17,029 nucleotides of DNA from Opitutia bacterium (GCA_025363025.1 JANYEO010000090.1:1-17029), one strand, 5' to 3'. Positions 5,236-13,249 are shown, counted from the stretch's first letter. The notes: generated by a model from the letters alone, not told the origin. Numbers and translations: made by a program.

Positions 5236-8200
5236 TCTGTGAGTATAGGGCTTAAACAAATTACTTATCACACAGGCGTTATCGAACCCGCCTGGGGCCT
5301 CGTACTGGCGGGCCTTAAAACCAAGGGCCTCACGGTATGTATTGCCCGCGATGCCAAAAGCCTGGAGCGGTGGGCAGAGGGCTACCAAGTCTTCCACCGC
5401 CTCCAAGGCAATGATAAAGCGCCGCTGATCTTTAATTACCCTTTACCCCCTCAAACAGATTGGGACCTCAAAGCCTTAGACCAATCCGGCGAACGTTTGC
5501 GCACTCTTGAGGCGTTACGCACACTAAAGGCAGATACGCCGATAACCCTCTTTACCACACTAGGTGCCCTCAACACCCCGGCCCCCAGCCCAGAGGCTTT
5601 GCAGCAGGCTTCCATTGTCCTAATCACCCAGGAAACTTACCCCTTTAAAGCCCTAGCGGAACGCTTCGCTCAGGATCTAAATTATGATGCAGAAGCCCTT
5701 TGCGAAAGCCCTGGACAATATGCCATCCGCGGAGGCCTCATCGACGTCTACCCACTTGGGGCAACGGAGCCTTATCGGCTAGATTTTTTTGGAGATACAC
5801 TCGAAAGCATCCGCCCCTTTAATCCAACCACTCAGCGGACCCTTCCCGAGAAAACCCTCCCCACGCTAACGCTTCAATCAGCAAAGCTTACGGAAAATGA
5901 AACAAGCACCCTCCTGGATCATTTACCCAAGGCTATCACTTGGGTTTTAGCAGAACCGCTTTCTTTTGACGATAAAGACCATGTACTCGAAAGCTTATGG
6001 ATAATACGCAAACCCTTTGCTACGGACACATGGGTAACGCTAGGCCTAAGTGAAGCCTTGCCAGACTCTTTATCTGAAAACAACGAGAGGGTTCAGTGGA
6101 ATACGGAAGCCCTAGCCCCCTACCGAATGCTGCCGCCCGAAAACCTTATCGGGTTTGACCGGTTATCGGCAGAAGAAGCCTCGCGTGATCGTTTTTTGAG
6201 TACACTGCAAGCCTTCCAGGACAAGGGGGAAACCCTACTGTGCCTGAGTGCAACCGAAGGGGATGTCGCCCGTTTAAAAGAAAGCTTGGCCCTTCACCCC
6301 AAGTTAAAAATGCAGCATGCGGTGATAGAGCTTGCAGCAGGCTTCCGCCTTTTTTGGGAAAAAAGTCCCCCCGCCTCCTTAAAGGGGATGAGCCTACCCA
6401 AGGATAGCCGCGGCCTCATCGTCATCACAGAGGCAGAACTTTTCCGCCGCCACCGCTTGCATAGCCGCCCTTTTGCCGAACGCAAGGTAGCCCAGCGCTC
6501 CGCCATGCAGGCCCATTTAGACTTTGAAGCCTTAGTTGAAGGGGACCTCTTAGTCCACCTCCAGCACGGGGTATGCCGCTTCCACGGGTTTGCAAGTTTA
6601 GGGGACAGCCAAGAAAAAGTCCTCACCCTCGAATTCCAAGATGGGGTACGCCTCCATGTACCTATCCACGAGACGCATTTGCTCAGCCGTTATGTAGGGG
6701 TTGCTAAAAGCGCCCCGAAGCTGGGCAAAATAGGCAGTAAATCTTGGGCTAAAGCCAAAGAAGCCGCAGAGGCCGGGACCAAAGATTTTGCAGCCCAGCT
6801 CTTACGCCTCCACGCCCTGCGGGATATGGAAAAAGGCCATGCCTTCCCCTTGGACCACCCCTGGCAAAAAGAGATTGAAGCCTCCTTCCCTTTCACCGAT
6901 ACGCCCGACCAATCCACAGCCATTCAAGCCATAAAAGAAGATATGCAGCGCCCCCGCCCAATGGACCGCTTACTCTGCGGGGATGTCGGCTTTGGAAAAA
7001 CAGAAGTGGCCCTAAGGGCAGCCTTTAAAGCCGTTATGGGAGGCAAGCAAGTGGCCGTATTAGTCCCCACCACCCTCCTATGTGAACAACACTTCCGAAC
7101 CTTTAAAGAGCGGATGGTGGAGTACCCGGTAGTAGTTGAAATGCTCTCCCGCTTCCGTACACCCAAGGAACGATCTCGTATTTTAGCAGAAACAGCCCTG
7201 GGCAAAATTGATATTTTAATTGGCACGCATGCCCTATTAAGTGAATCCCTCGTCTATAAAGACCTAGGCCTACTCATCATTGACGAGGAGCATCGCTTTG
7301 GCGTGGCTCATAAAGAAACGCTCAAGCGCATGCGGGCTATGGTGGATGTACTGGCTATGAGTGCGACCCCCATCCCCCGTACACTCTACATGGCACTCGT
7401 AGGGGCACGGGACTTGAGCCTACTAGAAACGCCCCCGCAAAACCGCTTACCCATTGAAACAACTGTTAAACCCTACGATAAAGAAACGGTCCGCACGGCT
7501 ATACTCGCCGAGCTAGAACGCGGTGGCCAAACCTTCTACCTACACAACCGCGTAAGCACCATCCAAAATGTAGCTAAACGCCTGCAAGCCCTCGTCCCCC
7601 AGGCCCGTATTGCAATTGGCCATGGGCAAATGCCGGCTGAAGCACTGGAGGAGATCATGACCCGCTTTGTAGCGGGTGAATATGATATACTGATTGCGAC
7701 CACGATTATCGAATCCGGTATTGATATCCCCAATGCCAATACCCTCATCGTCGAAGGTGCGGATCGATTTGGACTAGCGCAACTCTATCAACTACGCGGA
7801 CGTGTTGGGCGCTTTGACCGCCAAGCCTTTGCTTACTTCTTCCTCTCCTTACAAGAAAGCCCGGCGGGAGATGCCTATAAACGCTTGGACGCTTTGCGCA
7901 AACATAACCAACTGGGCGCGGGCTTTCGGATTGCCATGAGGGACCTTGAACTACGAGGAGCCGGGAACTTATTGGGGGCAGAACAAAGTGGACACATTGC
8001 AACCGTGGGCTTTGACCTTTATTGCCAGCTTTTAAAAATCAGCGTCTCTAAAATGAAAGGCGAAAAAGTAACACGCCTTGAAAGAGCCCAGGTGCGCCTT
8101 GATTTTGCCCCACTTGGAGAAGCCCAAGCGCCCGTTGATAGTTTAATTGCCTGTATCCCCGAAAGCTACATGCCTGAGCTACGCCAACGGATGGACTATT

Positions 8201-8502
8201 ATCGGCAGTTTTCGTTAGTCGAGACACAAGCAGGGCTCGAAAATCTTTTAGAGAATTTAAAGGACCGTTATGGAGCCTTTCCCCGCTCGCTTAAAGCCCT
8301 CATCCACCTAGCAAAAATTAGGTTACTCGCTGAGAGCCGGGGCTTTATAAGTATTGAAGCCCAAGGTGAACGCCTCTTATGCAAAGGGGCCAAGGGCTAT
8401 TGGAAGATAGGTCCTCATTTTCCCCGCTTGACCAAAAAAGATCCATGGTTAAGGTTAGCGGAAATCGAGCAATACATCAAACAGAACCCAAAACTTTCAT
8501 GA
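5221..8502 (+). CDS. mfd: Transcription-repair coupling factor Mfd
   Basis: Mfd displaces RNA polymerase stalled at DNA lesions and recruits UvrA for nucleotide excision repair. From the ATG at 5221 the protein is 1093 residues (E. coli 1148). An N-terminal UvrB-like module includes the segment IRGGLIDVYPLG. The RNA polymerase-interacting (CarD-like) domain begins near residue 440 (EGDLLVHLQHGVCRF). The translocase has Walker A GDVGFGKTE near 587, DEEH near 688, SATPIPRTL, and TTIIESGIDIPNANT with LYQLRGRVGR. A C-terminal TRCF domain follows. The frame is open back to an ATG at 5164, but that adds 19 residues lying entirely in the palindromic element, so 5221 is preferred. No Shine-Dalgarno is seen for either. 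Its stop overlaps the next start (ATGA). Confidence 0.95.
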   Translation: MQRSLSVSIGLKQITYHTGVIEPAWGLVLAGLKTKGLTVCIARDAKSLERWAEGYQVFHRLQGNDKAPLIFNYPLPPQTDWDLKALDQSGERLRTLEALRTLKADTPITLFTTLGALNTPAPSPEALQQASIVLITQETYPFKALAERFAQDLNYDAEALCESPGQYAIRGGLIDVYPLGATEPYRLDFFGDTLESIRPFNPTTQRTLPEKTLPTLTLQSAKLTENETSTLLDHLPKAITWVLAEPLSFDDKDHVLESLWIIRKPFATDTWVTLGLSEALPDSLSENNERVQWNTEALAPYRMLPPENLIGFDRLSAEEASRDRFLSTLQAFQDKGETLLCLSATEGDVARLKESLALHPKLKMQHAVIELAAGFRLFWEKSPPASLKGMSLPKDSRGLIVITEAELFRRHRLHSRPFAERKVAQRSAMQAHLDFEALVEGDLLVHLQHGVCRFHGFASLGDSQEKVLTLEFQDGVRLHVPIHETHLLSRYVGVAKSAPKLGKIGSKSWAKAKEAAEAGTKDFAAQLLRLHALRDMEKGHAFPLDHPWQKEIEASFPFTDTPDQSTAIQAIKEDMQRPRPMDRLLCGDVGFGKTEVALRAAFKAVMGGKQVAVLVPTTLLCEQHFRTFKERMVEYPVVVEMLSRFRTPKERSRILAETALGKIDILIGTHALLSESLVYKDLGLLIIDEEHRFGVAHKETLKRMRAMVDVLAMSATPIPRTLYMALVGARDLSLLETPPQNRLPIETTVKPYDKETVRTAILAELERGGQTFYLHNRVSTIQNVAKRLQALVPQARIAIGHGQMPAEALEEIMTRFVAGEYDILIATTIIESGIDIPNANTLIVEGADRFGLAQLYQLRGRVGRFDRQAFAYFFLSLQESPAGDAYKRLDALRKHNQLGAGFRIAMRDLELRGAGNLLGAEQSGHIATVGFDLYCQLLKISVSKMKGEKVTRLERAQVRLDFAPLGEAQAPVDSLIACIPESYMPELRQRMDYYRQFSLVETQAGLENLLENLKDRYGAFPRSLKALIHLAKIRLLAESRGFISIEAQGERLLCKGAKGYWKIGPHFPRLTKKDPWLRLAEIEQYIKQNPKLS

Positions 8503-9743
8503 TCAACGCCTTACGCTTTTTAACCACTGTTAGCATCGCTACCCTGGCTTCCCCTTTATGGGCAGACACATTAGATGACTTAGCAGATAATGTACCTGAC
8601 TTACCTGCTCCTTCTGTAGAAACACAAGCAGCAGAGGCCGCAGAAAGCCCTTTGGCCATGGCTTTTTTGGAAGCCTCGGCTGAAAAAGAACCCGAGCCTA
8701 AAGCTGAAGCTTTAACAGTTATTACTACATCAGAAAATACACCTACAACGAACTCCGTAGAAGTCGTTACAAAAACTGCAATAGTAGAAGCCCCGATGGC
8801 TGTTACCTCCACAAGCCCATGGGAGGCCGAATTTGCCGGGGGTATTGCCGCGGTCGTCAAAATTAACCCGGACGAAAAAGATAAAGATAACGATGGCACC
8901 TGCATCATCACGGTAGAAGAAGTACGCCGCGAAATGGCCCCTCTCATCCCCCAAGTGAAGCGGGACTCTACCGATATGGCGAGCTTCCAGGCCAACATTG
9001 ATGCCCTCTCCCGCCAGGTCCTCCAAAGCACTATCGATCGCTACCTCATCCTTCAAGATGCTCGCGCACTCGGGGTAAAAGTACCGGATGCTTATTTAAA
9101 AAACTTCTTCGATGGCCAACTAGCTGATCAATTCCAAGGGAACCGGACCACTTATCAAGAGTACTTGCAAGCCACAGGCAGGACGGATCGCAGCTTTAAA
9201 AAAGAGATGGAAGAGCAATTAGTCGTCGACTATATGCGCTCGATGAAACGGAAGTCTCAATCGGAAGTAAGCCCACAAAAACTGGAAGCTTATTATAAGG
9301 CCAACCAAGCCCGCTTCTTCCGCGAGCCGGCCGTCCACCTTCGCCAAATCATGCTCCTCCCCGGGAGTGAAGCCCAGGCGACAGCTATTTTAGAAAAACT
9401 AGCCGCAGGGGAAACGTTTGAAAAACTTGCAAGCGTTTATAGCCAAGATGATAAACGCAACCAAGGGGGCGATTGGGGCTGGATCAACCATTCGGACATT
9501 CGCCAAGAACTCTCAAGCGTTGCCTTTGCCCTACCCTCCAAAAGCTATTCCAAAGCTCCTATCAACTTAGGTGGCACTCTCTTTATCCTCTACGTAGAAG
9601 ATAAACGTGAAGGAGGCATTGCCCCGCTTAAAGACGTGCGCCTAGAAATCGAAGGGATATTGGCCAATGAGCTGGCCATGGAAGCCCAAGAAAAGTGGCT
9701 AAAGGCCCTCCGCAAAGAGGCCTCCATTCGCTACATGTTGTAA
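8499..9743 (+). CDS. Periplasmic SurA/PpiC-type peptidyl-prolyl isomerase
   Basis: Starting at the ATG that overlaps the mfd stop (ATGA, 8499-8502), the product is 414 residues. The frame extends upstream to 8379, but inside mfd. The N-terminus is a signal peptide with likely cleavage after residue 22 (SPLWA-DT). A low-complexity Ala/Glu/Thr/Pro region follows to about 108, then a SurA-N-like helical chaperone segment (about 112-270) and one parvulin domain (about 276-370: HLRQIMLL, GETFEKLASVYSQD, GGDWGWI). Such proteins help outer-membrane proteins fold in the periplasm. An acidic insert with DKDNDG (128-133) sits in the hairpin at the start of the chaperone segment. It is probably co-expressed with mfd by translational coupling. 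Its 3' end is 8 bp from a convergent gene. Confidence 0.88.
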   Translation: MINALRFLTTVSIATLASPLWADTLDDLADNVPDLPAPSVETQAAEAAESPLAMAFLEASAEKEPEPKAEALTVITTSENTPTTNSVEVVTKTAIVEAPMAVTSTSPWEAEFAGGIAAVVKINPDEKDKDNDGTCIITVEEVRREMAPLIPQVKRDSTDMASFQANIDALSRQVLQSTIDRYLILQDARALGVKVPDAYLKNFFDGQLADQFQGNRTTYQEYLQATGRTDRSFKKEMEEQLVVDYMRSMKRKSQSEVSPQKLEAYYKANQARFFREPAVHLRQIMLLPGSEAQATAILEKLAAGETFEKLASVYSQDDKRNQGGDWGWINHSDIRQELSSVAFALPSKSYSKAPINLGGTLFILYVEDKREGGIAPLKDVRLEIEGILANELAMEAQEKWLKALRKEASIRYML

Positions 9744-9751
9744 GTAATCTT

Positions 9752-10537
9752 TCAAACACCCTGATTAATTAAAGCAATAAAATCATCCGATGAATCCACA
9801 TGCGGGTTGTGGCCTGCGGTGGACAATGTTACGATAGACGACTGGGGAAAATACTGCTTTATCAGGGCAGCGTCCCCGGCGTCTATAAAATGCGAACGGC
9901 CCCCTCGTATAAATAACGTGGGACCTAAGTAACGATCGGACGGCTGCAATGGATTGGTGGCCAAATGAGGCAACGCAGCGGTGAGAGCGGGTAAATTAAT
10001 CTGCCAACAGAAGCCACCTGCAGGATTACGGACAAGGTTAGTCAAAAGAAATTGCAGGTGCGCTGCATCCTCTACAAAGGGTGCCATGTGAGCCTCGGCT
10101 ACTTTACGGCTGCTCAGCATTGAAAGCGGAAGCGTGGCCATAGCCTTAAACTCTTTGGCATAATGGACCTCCGCATAAGCCTTAGGCGCAATATCAACTA
10201 TGACGAGCCGCTCTAAGCTCTCCGGGCACTGACAGGCAAAGGCCATAGCCACCTTCCCCCCCATGCTATGACCCATAAGGCGCACTTTATGCAGCCCTTT
10301 AACCTCTAAAAAACAGCGCACATCCTCCACCATAGCCGCATAAGTAGAAGGGCTTGCATGAGGAGAAGCCCCATGATTGCGCATATCAAGTAGCCAAACC
10401 GAAGCCGCTACCCCTAGCTTTTTTGCACAAGAGCCCCAGTTGCGAGAAGACCCCAGTAACCCATGCAATATCACCCAAGGGCCCTGAGAAGAGTCTTCAA
10501 CCCCGACGTGCTGCGCGTTTAATGGTACTGATAACAT
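9752..10537 (-). CDS. Alpha/beta-hydrolase (YbfF-like esterase family)
   Basis: A 261-residue alpha/beta-hydrolase without a signal peptide, so probably cytoplasmic. The oxyanion region HGLLGSSRNW is at 25-34, the DMRNHGASPH motif at 51-60, and the nucleophile elbow GHSMGGK at 89-95 with catalytic serine S91. VIVDIAPKAY near residue 115 supplies a likely acid. The catalytic histidine is H243 in AGHNPH. This pattern matches the YbfF and related acyl-ester hydrolases, with unknown natural substrate. It starts 14 bp after the lpxK stop and is almost certainly co-transcribed with it; a role in lipid or acyl-ester metabolism is possible but not shown. No Shine-Dalgarno precedes the ATG. Confidence 0.88.
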   Translation of the reverse strand: MLSVPLNAQHVGVEDSSQGPWVILHGLLGSSRNWGSCAKKLGVAASVWLLDMRNHGASPHASPSTYAAMVEDVRCFLEVKGLHKVRLMGHSMGGKVAMAFACQCPESLERLVIVDIAPKAYAEVHYAKEFKAMATLPLSMLSSRKVAEAHMAPFVEDAAHLQFLLTNLVRNPAGGFCWQINLPALTAALPHLATNPLQPSDRYLGPTLFIRGGRSHFIDAGDAALIKQYFPQSSIVTLSTAGHNPHVDSSDDFIALINQGV

Positions 10538-10551
10538 GATGAAACTAAGCT

Positions 10552-11805
10552 CTAAATGAAGCTACGTGTGCTTCCGCGAGGGGCTAGCTTAGGGAAACAA
10601 ATACGGTCCACCGCTACTGCGAAGTCTTTATCCCCGGTCAAAATATCAATCTCCATCCGCAAAAAATAAGTTGGGATAGCAGCAGTAGCTTCTTGAGTTA
10701 AGCGAACGGCATCTTTCTCCGTCGTTACCACCCACTCTGCCCCGGCGTTAAGCGCGGCTTCATAAAAAGATGCGAGCTCATAAGCCGTAAAGCGGTGATG
10801 ATCTAAAAAGCGCGCTGTATGAGCTAGTACCGCCCCTTGTTGGACGATAAAACGCTCGAAGCTCTCTGGAGAGGCTATCCCGCTGAGGGCGGCAACTTTC
10901 TTGCCTTGAAGGGCAGAAAGCTCCACCCGATTCGTATCCCCTACCCGCATAAGGAACTGAGGTTTATGAGTACACTCTATCAAATCTATATTAGGGTGAT
11001 GCCGCCGCAGTGTGGCCTCTAGCTCTCTATCTGCCAGGCCATCAGACTTTGTAATAAAGATGTAGGAGGCGCGCTTTAAATGGCTTAAAGGCTCTCGCAA
11101 AATACCCCGTGGCAAAAGGCGTTTATTCCCAAAAGGATTTGTCTTATCAACTAGCAGCAAATTCAAGCGACCACGCAAGGGCAGGTATTGATACCCGTCG
11201 TCTAAAATCAACGTATCTACCCCAAATTTTTGCACCGCGTAATGGCCTGCTTTTACCCGATTCTTATCAACGAGCACAATTACCCCCGGTAAATTTTGCG
11301 CTAACATATAGGGCTCATCTCCCGCATCTTCGGAATTTAAAAACACTTGGTGGCCGTCGCTGACAACTTTAGGCGGCTCTGGATCTGCATGGGTAAGCCA
11401 ACGCCATGCACGGCGAAAGAGCGGCTCCGACCGGCTCATATAGCCGCGGCTCAAAATAGCAACTTTGCGCCCACGCTGGGTTAGGCTACGGGCAAACTTC
11501 TCTACAATAGGCGTTTTACCCGTCCCCCCCACCGTTAAATTACCCACGACAACGACTAAACAGCCCAAGGGTTGATCTCTAAAAATACGAGCATCGTAAA
11601 GGGCTGTACGCAGCCGCACCACTCCTTCAAAAACATAAGAAAGCACCCACAAAAAGGCAGCCAAGACAGAAAACCACCCACCTTGCTTCCGGTCATAAAC
11701 GACATCAGCTACCCAAGCCAGGGCGTCGTCCCCCCAGGCCTTAATATCTTCTCTTGATAGTTTATGTAGCTTCAATAGTCGTAAAATAAGCACACGCCCT
11801 CGCAA
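10552..11805 (-). CDS. lpxK: Tetraacyldisaccharide 4'-kinase LpxK
   Basis: LpxK phosphorylates the 4' position of the lipid A disaccharide at the inner membrane. The P-loop GNLTVGGTGKTP is at residues 88-99, followed by ILSRGYMSR, AGDEPYML (161-168) and LDDGYQYLPLRG with the catalytic aspartate pair at D202/D203. Later come VDKTNPFGNKRLLPRG and the family segment ALSGIASPESFERF. The hydrophobic segment at about 44-63 fits the membrane-anchoring N-terminal helix. The frame is 417 residues, against about 330 in E. coli, with roughly 40 extra residues before the P-loop and a longer stretch between 125 and 160. The first codon is TTG at 11805; GTG at codon 5 or TTG at codon 11 are alternatives. 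The gene marks the cell as LPS-producing. Confidence 0.93.
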   Translation of the reverse strand: MRGRVLILRLLKLHKLSREDIKAWGDDALAWVADVVYDRKQGGWFSVLAAFLWVLSYVFEGVVRLRTALYDARIFRDQPLGCLVVVVGNLTVGGTGKTPIVEKFARSLTQRGRKVAILSRGYMSRSEPLFRRAWRWLTHADPEPPKVVSDGHQVFLNSEDAGDEPYMLAQNLPGVIVLVDKNRVKAGHYAVQKFGVDTLILDDGYQYLPLRGRLNLLLVDKTNPFGNKRLLPRGILREPLSHLKRASYIFITKSDGLADRELEATLRRHHPNIDLIECTHKPQFLMRVGDTNRVELSALQGKKVAALSGIASPESFERFIVQQGAVLAHTARFLDHHRFTAYELASFYEAALNAGAEWVVTTEKDAVRLTQEATAAIPTYFLRMEIDILTGDKDFAVAVDRICFPKLAPRGSTRSFI

Positions 11806-11906
11806 TACAAGACAAGACCGCAGTATATACGGGATTATTACCGCTTATCTCTGCTTGACGATGATCAATTTTTATCCAATCCTCCCGGCTTGTTGTATTA
11901 AAATAG

Positions 11907-11983
11907 GGGGGGTTAGCTCAGCTGGTTAGAGCACCTGCTTCACACGCAGGGGGTCGATGGTTCGAGTCCATTACCTCCCACCA
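11907..11983 (+). tRNA. tRNA-Val (anticodon CAC)
   Basis: A complete cloverleaf of 77 bases including an encoded CCA. The acceptor GGGGGGT (11907-11913) pairs with ACCTCCC (11973-11979), with one G-T wobble. The D arm is GCTC...GAGC. The anticodon stem CCTGC/GCAGG encloses the loop TTCACAC, giving anticodon CAC, which reads valine codon GTG. The T arm is GATGG-TTCGAGT-CCATT. The discriminator is A. It lies between divergent lpxK and the SET-domain gene. Confidence 0.97.
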
Positions 11984-12005
11984 CTTTTAGCTATTCATCG
12001 CCCCT

Positions 12006-12506
12006 GTGTCAGATACTCATCCTTCACCGCTTTACCGCAAGGCCCACTCTATCATCCATCGCTGGGGCCTTTTTGCCACGCAGGACATCCCTAAGGGGAC
12101 GCGTATCATCCAGTATACGGGGATAAAAATCACCAAGGCGGAGTCCGAACGGCGCGCAATTTTGCAAGAACAAGCAGCCCTTAAGGAAGGAGATGGCAGC
12201 GTGTACATCTTCGAGCTCAATAAACGTTACGATTTGGACGGCAACACCCCAGATAACCTGGCGAAATTTATTAACCACAGCTGTGCGCCTACTTGCGAGG
12301 CTGTTCTTGAAAGAGGAAAGATTTGGATCGAAGCGCTCAAACCCATTAAAGAAGGAGATGAACTGTTCTTCGACTACGGGTACGATATGGCCAACTTCTT
12401 GGACCACCCCTGTGCTTGTGGGGCCAAAGAATGTATTGGCTACATTGTAAGAAAAGACCAGCGAGCCAAGGTAAGGCGGCTACTATTAGCAAAAAAGAAA
12501 ATATAG
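12006..12506 (+). CDS. SET-domain protein with post-SET motif (putative lysine methyltransferase)
   Basis: A 166-residue protein that is essentially a lone SET domain. SET proteins transfer methyl groups from S-adenosylmethionine to lysines, classically on histones. It has HRWGLFATQDIPKGTRI (18-34), the cofactor and active-site motif NHSCAP (90-95), and GDELFFDYGYD (117-127) with the conserved tyrosine. A post-SET CACGAKEC (136-143) fits the Cys-X-Cys-X4-Cys zinc pattern, together with NHSC. The C-terminus is basic (RAKVRRLLLAKKK), which would suit a nucleic-acid-binding or ribosomal target. The start is GTG at 12006, 22 bp after the tRNA-Val, with no Shine-Dalgarno. Bacterial SET proteins are known (for example in chlamydiae), but the substrate here cannot be told from sequence. 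Confidence 0.88.
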   Translation: MSDTHPSPLYRKAHSIIHRWGLFATQDIPKGTRIIQYTGIKITKAESERRAILQEQAALKEGDGSVYIFELNKRYDLDGNTPDNLAKFINHSCAPTCEAVLERGKIWIEALKPIKEGDELFFDYGYDMANFLDHPCACGAKECIGYIVRKDQRAKVRRLLLAKKKI

Positions 12507-12579
12507 TGAGGCCACTGCAGAATAGCTTATTACAATGAAAAGCCATTATTTTCGGATTTTCTATTACTGGGATTATTTA

Positions 12580-12703
12580 GAGACCGATTGCAGAATGCTT
12601 TGATTTTGAGGAATTTGTAGGACGGAGCGACGAGTGTACATGCGGTACTCGAGGAACGACAACCGACCAAAAACTCAAAAGAAATGCATTATGCAGCAGT
12701 CTC
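12580..12703. repeat. Interspersed palindromic element, copy 3
   Basis: About 124 bp, bounded by GAGAC (12580-12584) and GTCTC (12699-12703). The left arm, ATTGCAGAATGC, pairs with the right arm, GCATTATGCAGC. The centre has GTAGGACGGAGCGACGAGTG and GAGGAACGACAACCGACC, with CGAGT/ACTCG fully paired around a TGTACAT-containing loop. It lies downstream of both the SET gene (stop at 12506) and RNase P RNA (3' end near 12736), so it sits at a convergent point where a hairpin could end or stabilise transcripts. Confidence 0.9.
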
Positions 12704-12735
12704 AGTAAGCGCTGAAAAGCATGCATTTTATAAGG

Positions 12736-13120
12736 CCCTCAGGAAGCTATAAGCCGGATTCTGTCTAATACCCTTGCGGGTATAGGACGCCCATTTATCT
12801 ACGGCGTTAACCGTCTCCCCCTAGAGGGAGTGCGACGAACCCGGAGCTATTGGATGAGCCACCCAGCCCCCTATTTCGTCTTGCACCCGGTTGGGTTTAC
12901 CCTGCCTGCCTGAGTTACCTCGGCAGCGGTGGGCTCTTACCCCACCTTTTCACCCTTACCCTGACCGAAGCCAAGGCGGTATATTCTCTGTTGCACTGTG
13001 CCGTCATAGGTGACTCTCGCCACCCATGCCCTTGCTTTCACAAGGAACCGTGCTCGATGGTGTCCGGACTTTCCTCTGAAAATTATTGAAAACTTTCAGC
13101 GAGCGTCCGCTTCCTGAGGG
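12736..13120 (-). ncRNA. rnpB: RNase P RNA (bacterial type A)
   Basis: RNase P RNA is the catalytic subunit that removes 5' leaders from tRNA precursors. Read on the minus strand, it has the diagnostic 5' core GAGGAAAGTCCGGAC (P4 strand and following), AGGGTGAAAAGGTG with GTAAGAGCCCACCG, and the 3' core AGACAGAATCCGGCTTA. The ends were set from a 12-bp P1 helix: CCCTCAGGAAGC at the 5' end pairs with GCTTCCTGAGGG at the 3' end, giving about 385 bases, normal for type A. A 79-codon frame on the plus strand (12850-13089) is an artefact of this gene. It is transcribed divergently from cheA. Confidence 0.96.
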
Positions 13121-13144
13121 TTAATTATTAATATTCCAAAAAAT

Positions 13145-13241
13145 ACCCCGGCTAGCAACAAAATAAAAGCTTAGGTCACTTATAAATATGCCGATGTACT
13201 GAAATGGTGAAATAGTGAACCCCCTGGCTATTAACAAAATA
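13145..13241. repeat. Short imperfect direct repeat upstream of cheA
   Basis: ACCCC-GGCTAGCAACAAAATA at 13145-13165 and ACCCCCTGGCTATTAACAAAATA at 13219-13241 are related by a 2-base insertion and a few substitutions. They flank the sigma-28-like site in the 129-bp spacer between rnpB and cheA. They may be paired operator sites or a remnant duplication. Confidence 0.5.
13171..13197 (+). promoter_or_regulatory. Possible sigma-28-like promoter of cheA
   Basis: TTAGGTCA (13171-13178), 11 bp, then GCCGATGT (13190-13197). Against the FliA consensus TAAAGTTT-N11-GCCGATAA the -10 matches 6 of 8 and the -35 4 of 8, with exact spacing. Transcription would start near 13205, 45 bp before the cheA ATG. 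It is weaker than the site before the other chemotaxis operon, but the position and orientation fit. Confidence 0.42.
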
Positions 13242-13249
13242 TTACAAAA

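Noticed and set aside
5062..5406. Minus-strand frames across palindromic copy 2
   Set aside because: They are formed by the repeat and the antisense of mfd; no start signal or homology is apparent.
8477..9056. Long minus-strand frames opposite the chaperone gene
   Set aside because: They are antisense shadows of a well-supported signal-peptide chaperone and show no family features.
3305..12703. CRISPR array
   Set aside because: The three repeats are far apart, long and palindromic, with genes between them and no regular spacers or cas genes.
11984..12735. Genomic island integrated at tRNA-Val with att sites
   Set aside because: I saw no integrase and no second copy of the tRNA 3' end in the window, so only the tRNA proximity remains.
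12850..13089. Plus-strand open frame of 79 codons
   Set aside because: It lies wholly inside the antisense of RNase P RNA, whose conserved core explains the sequence.
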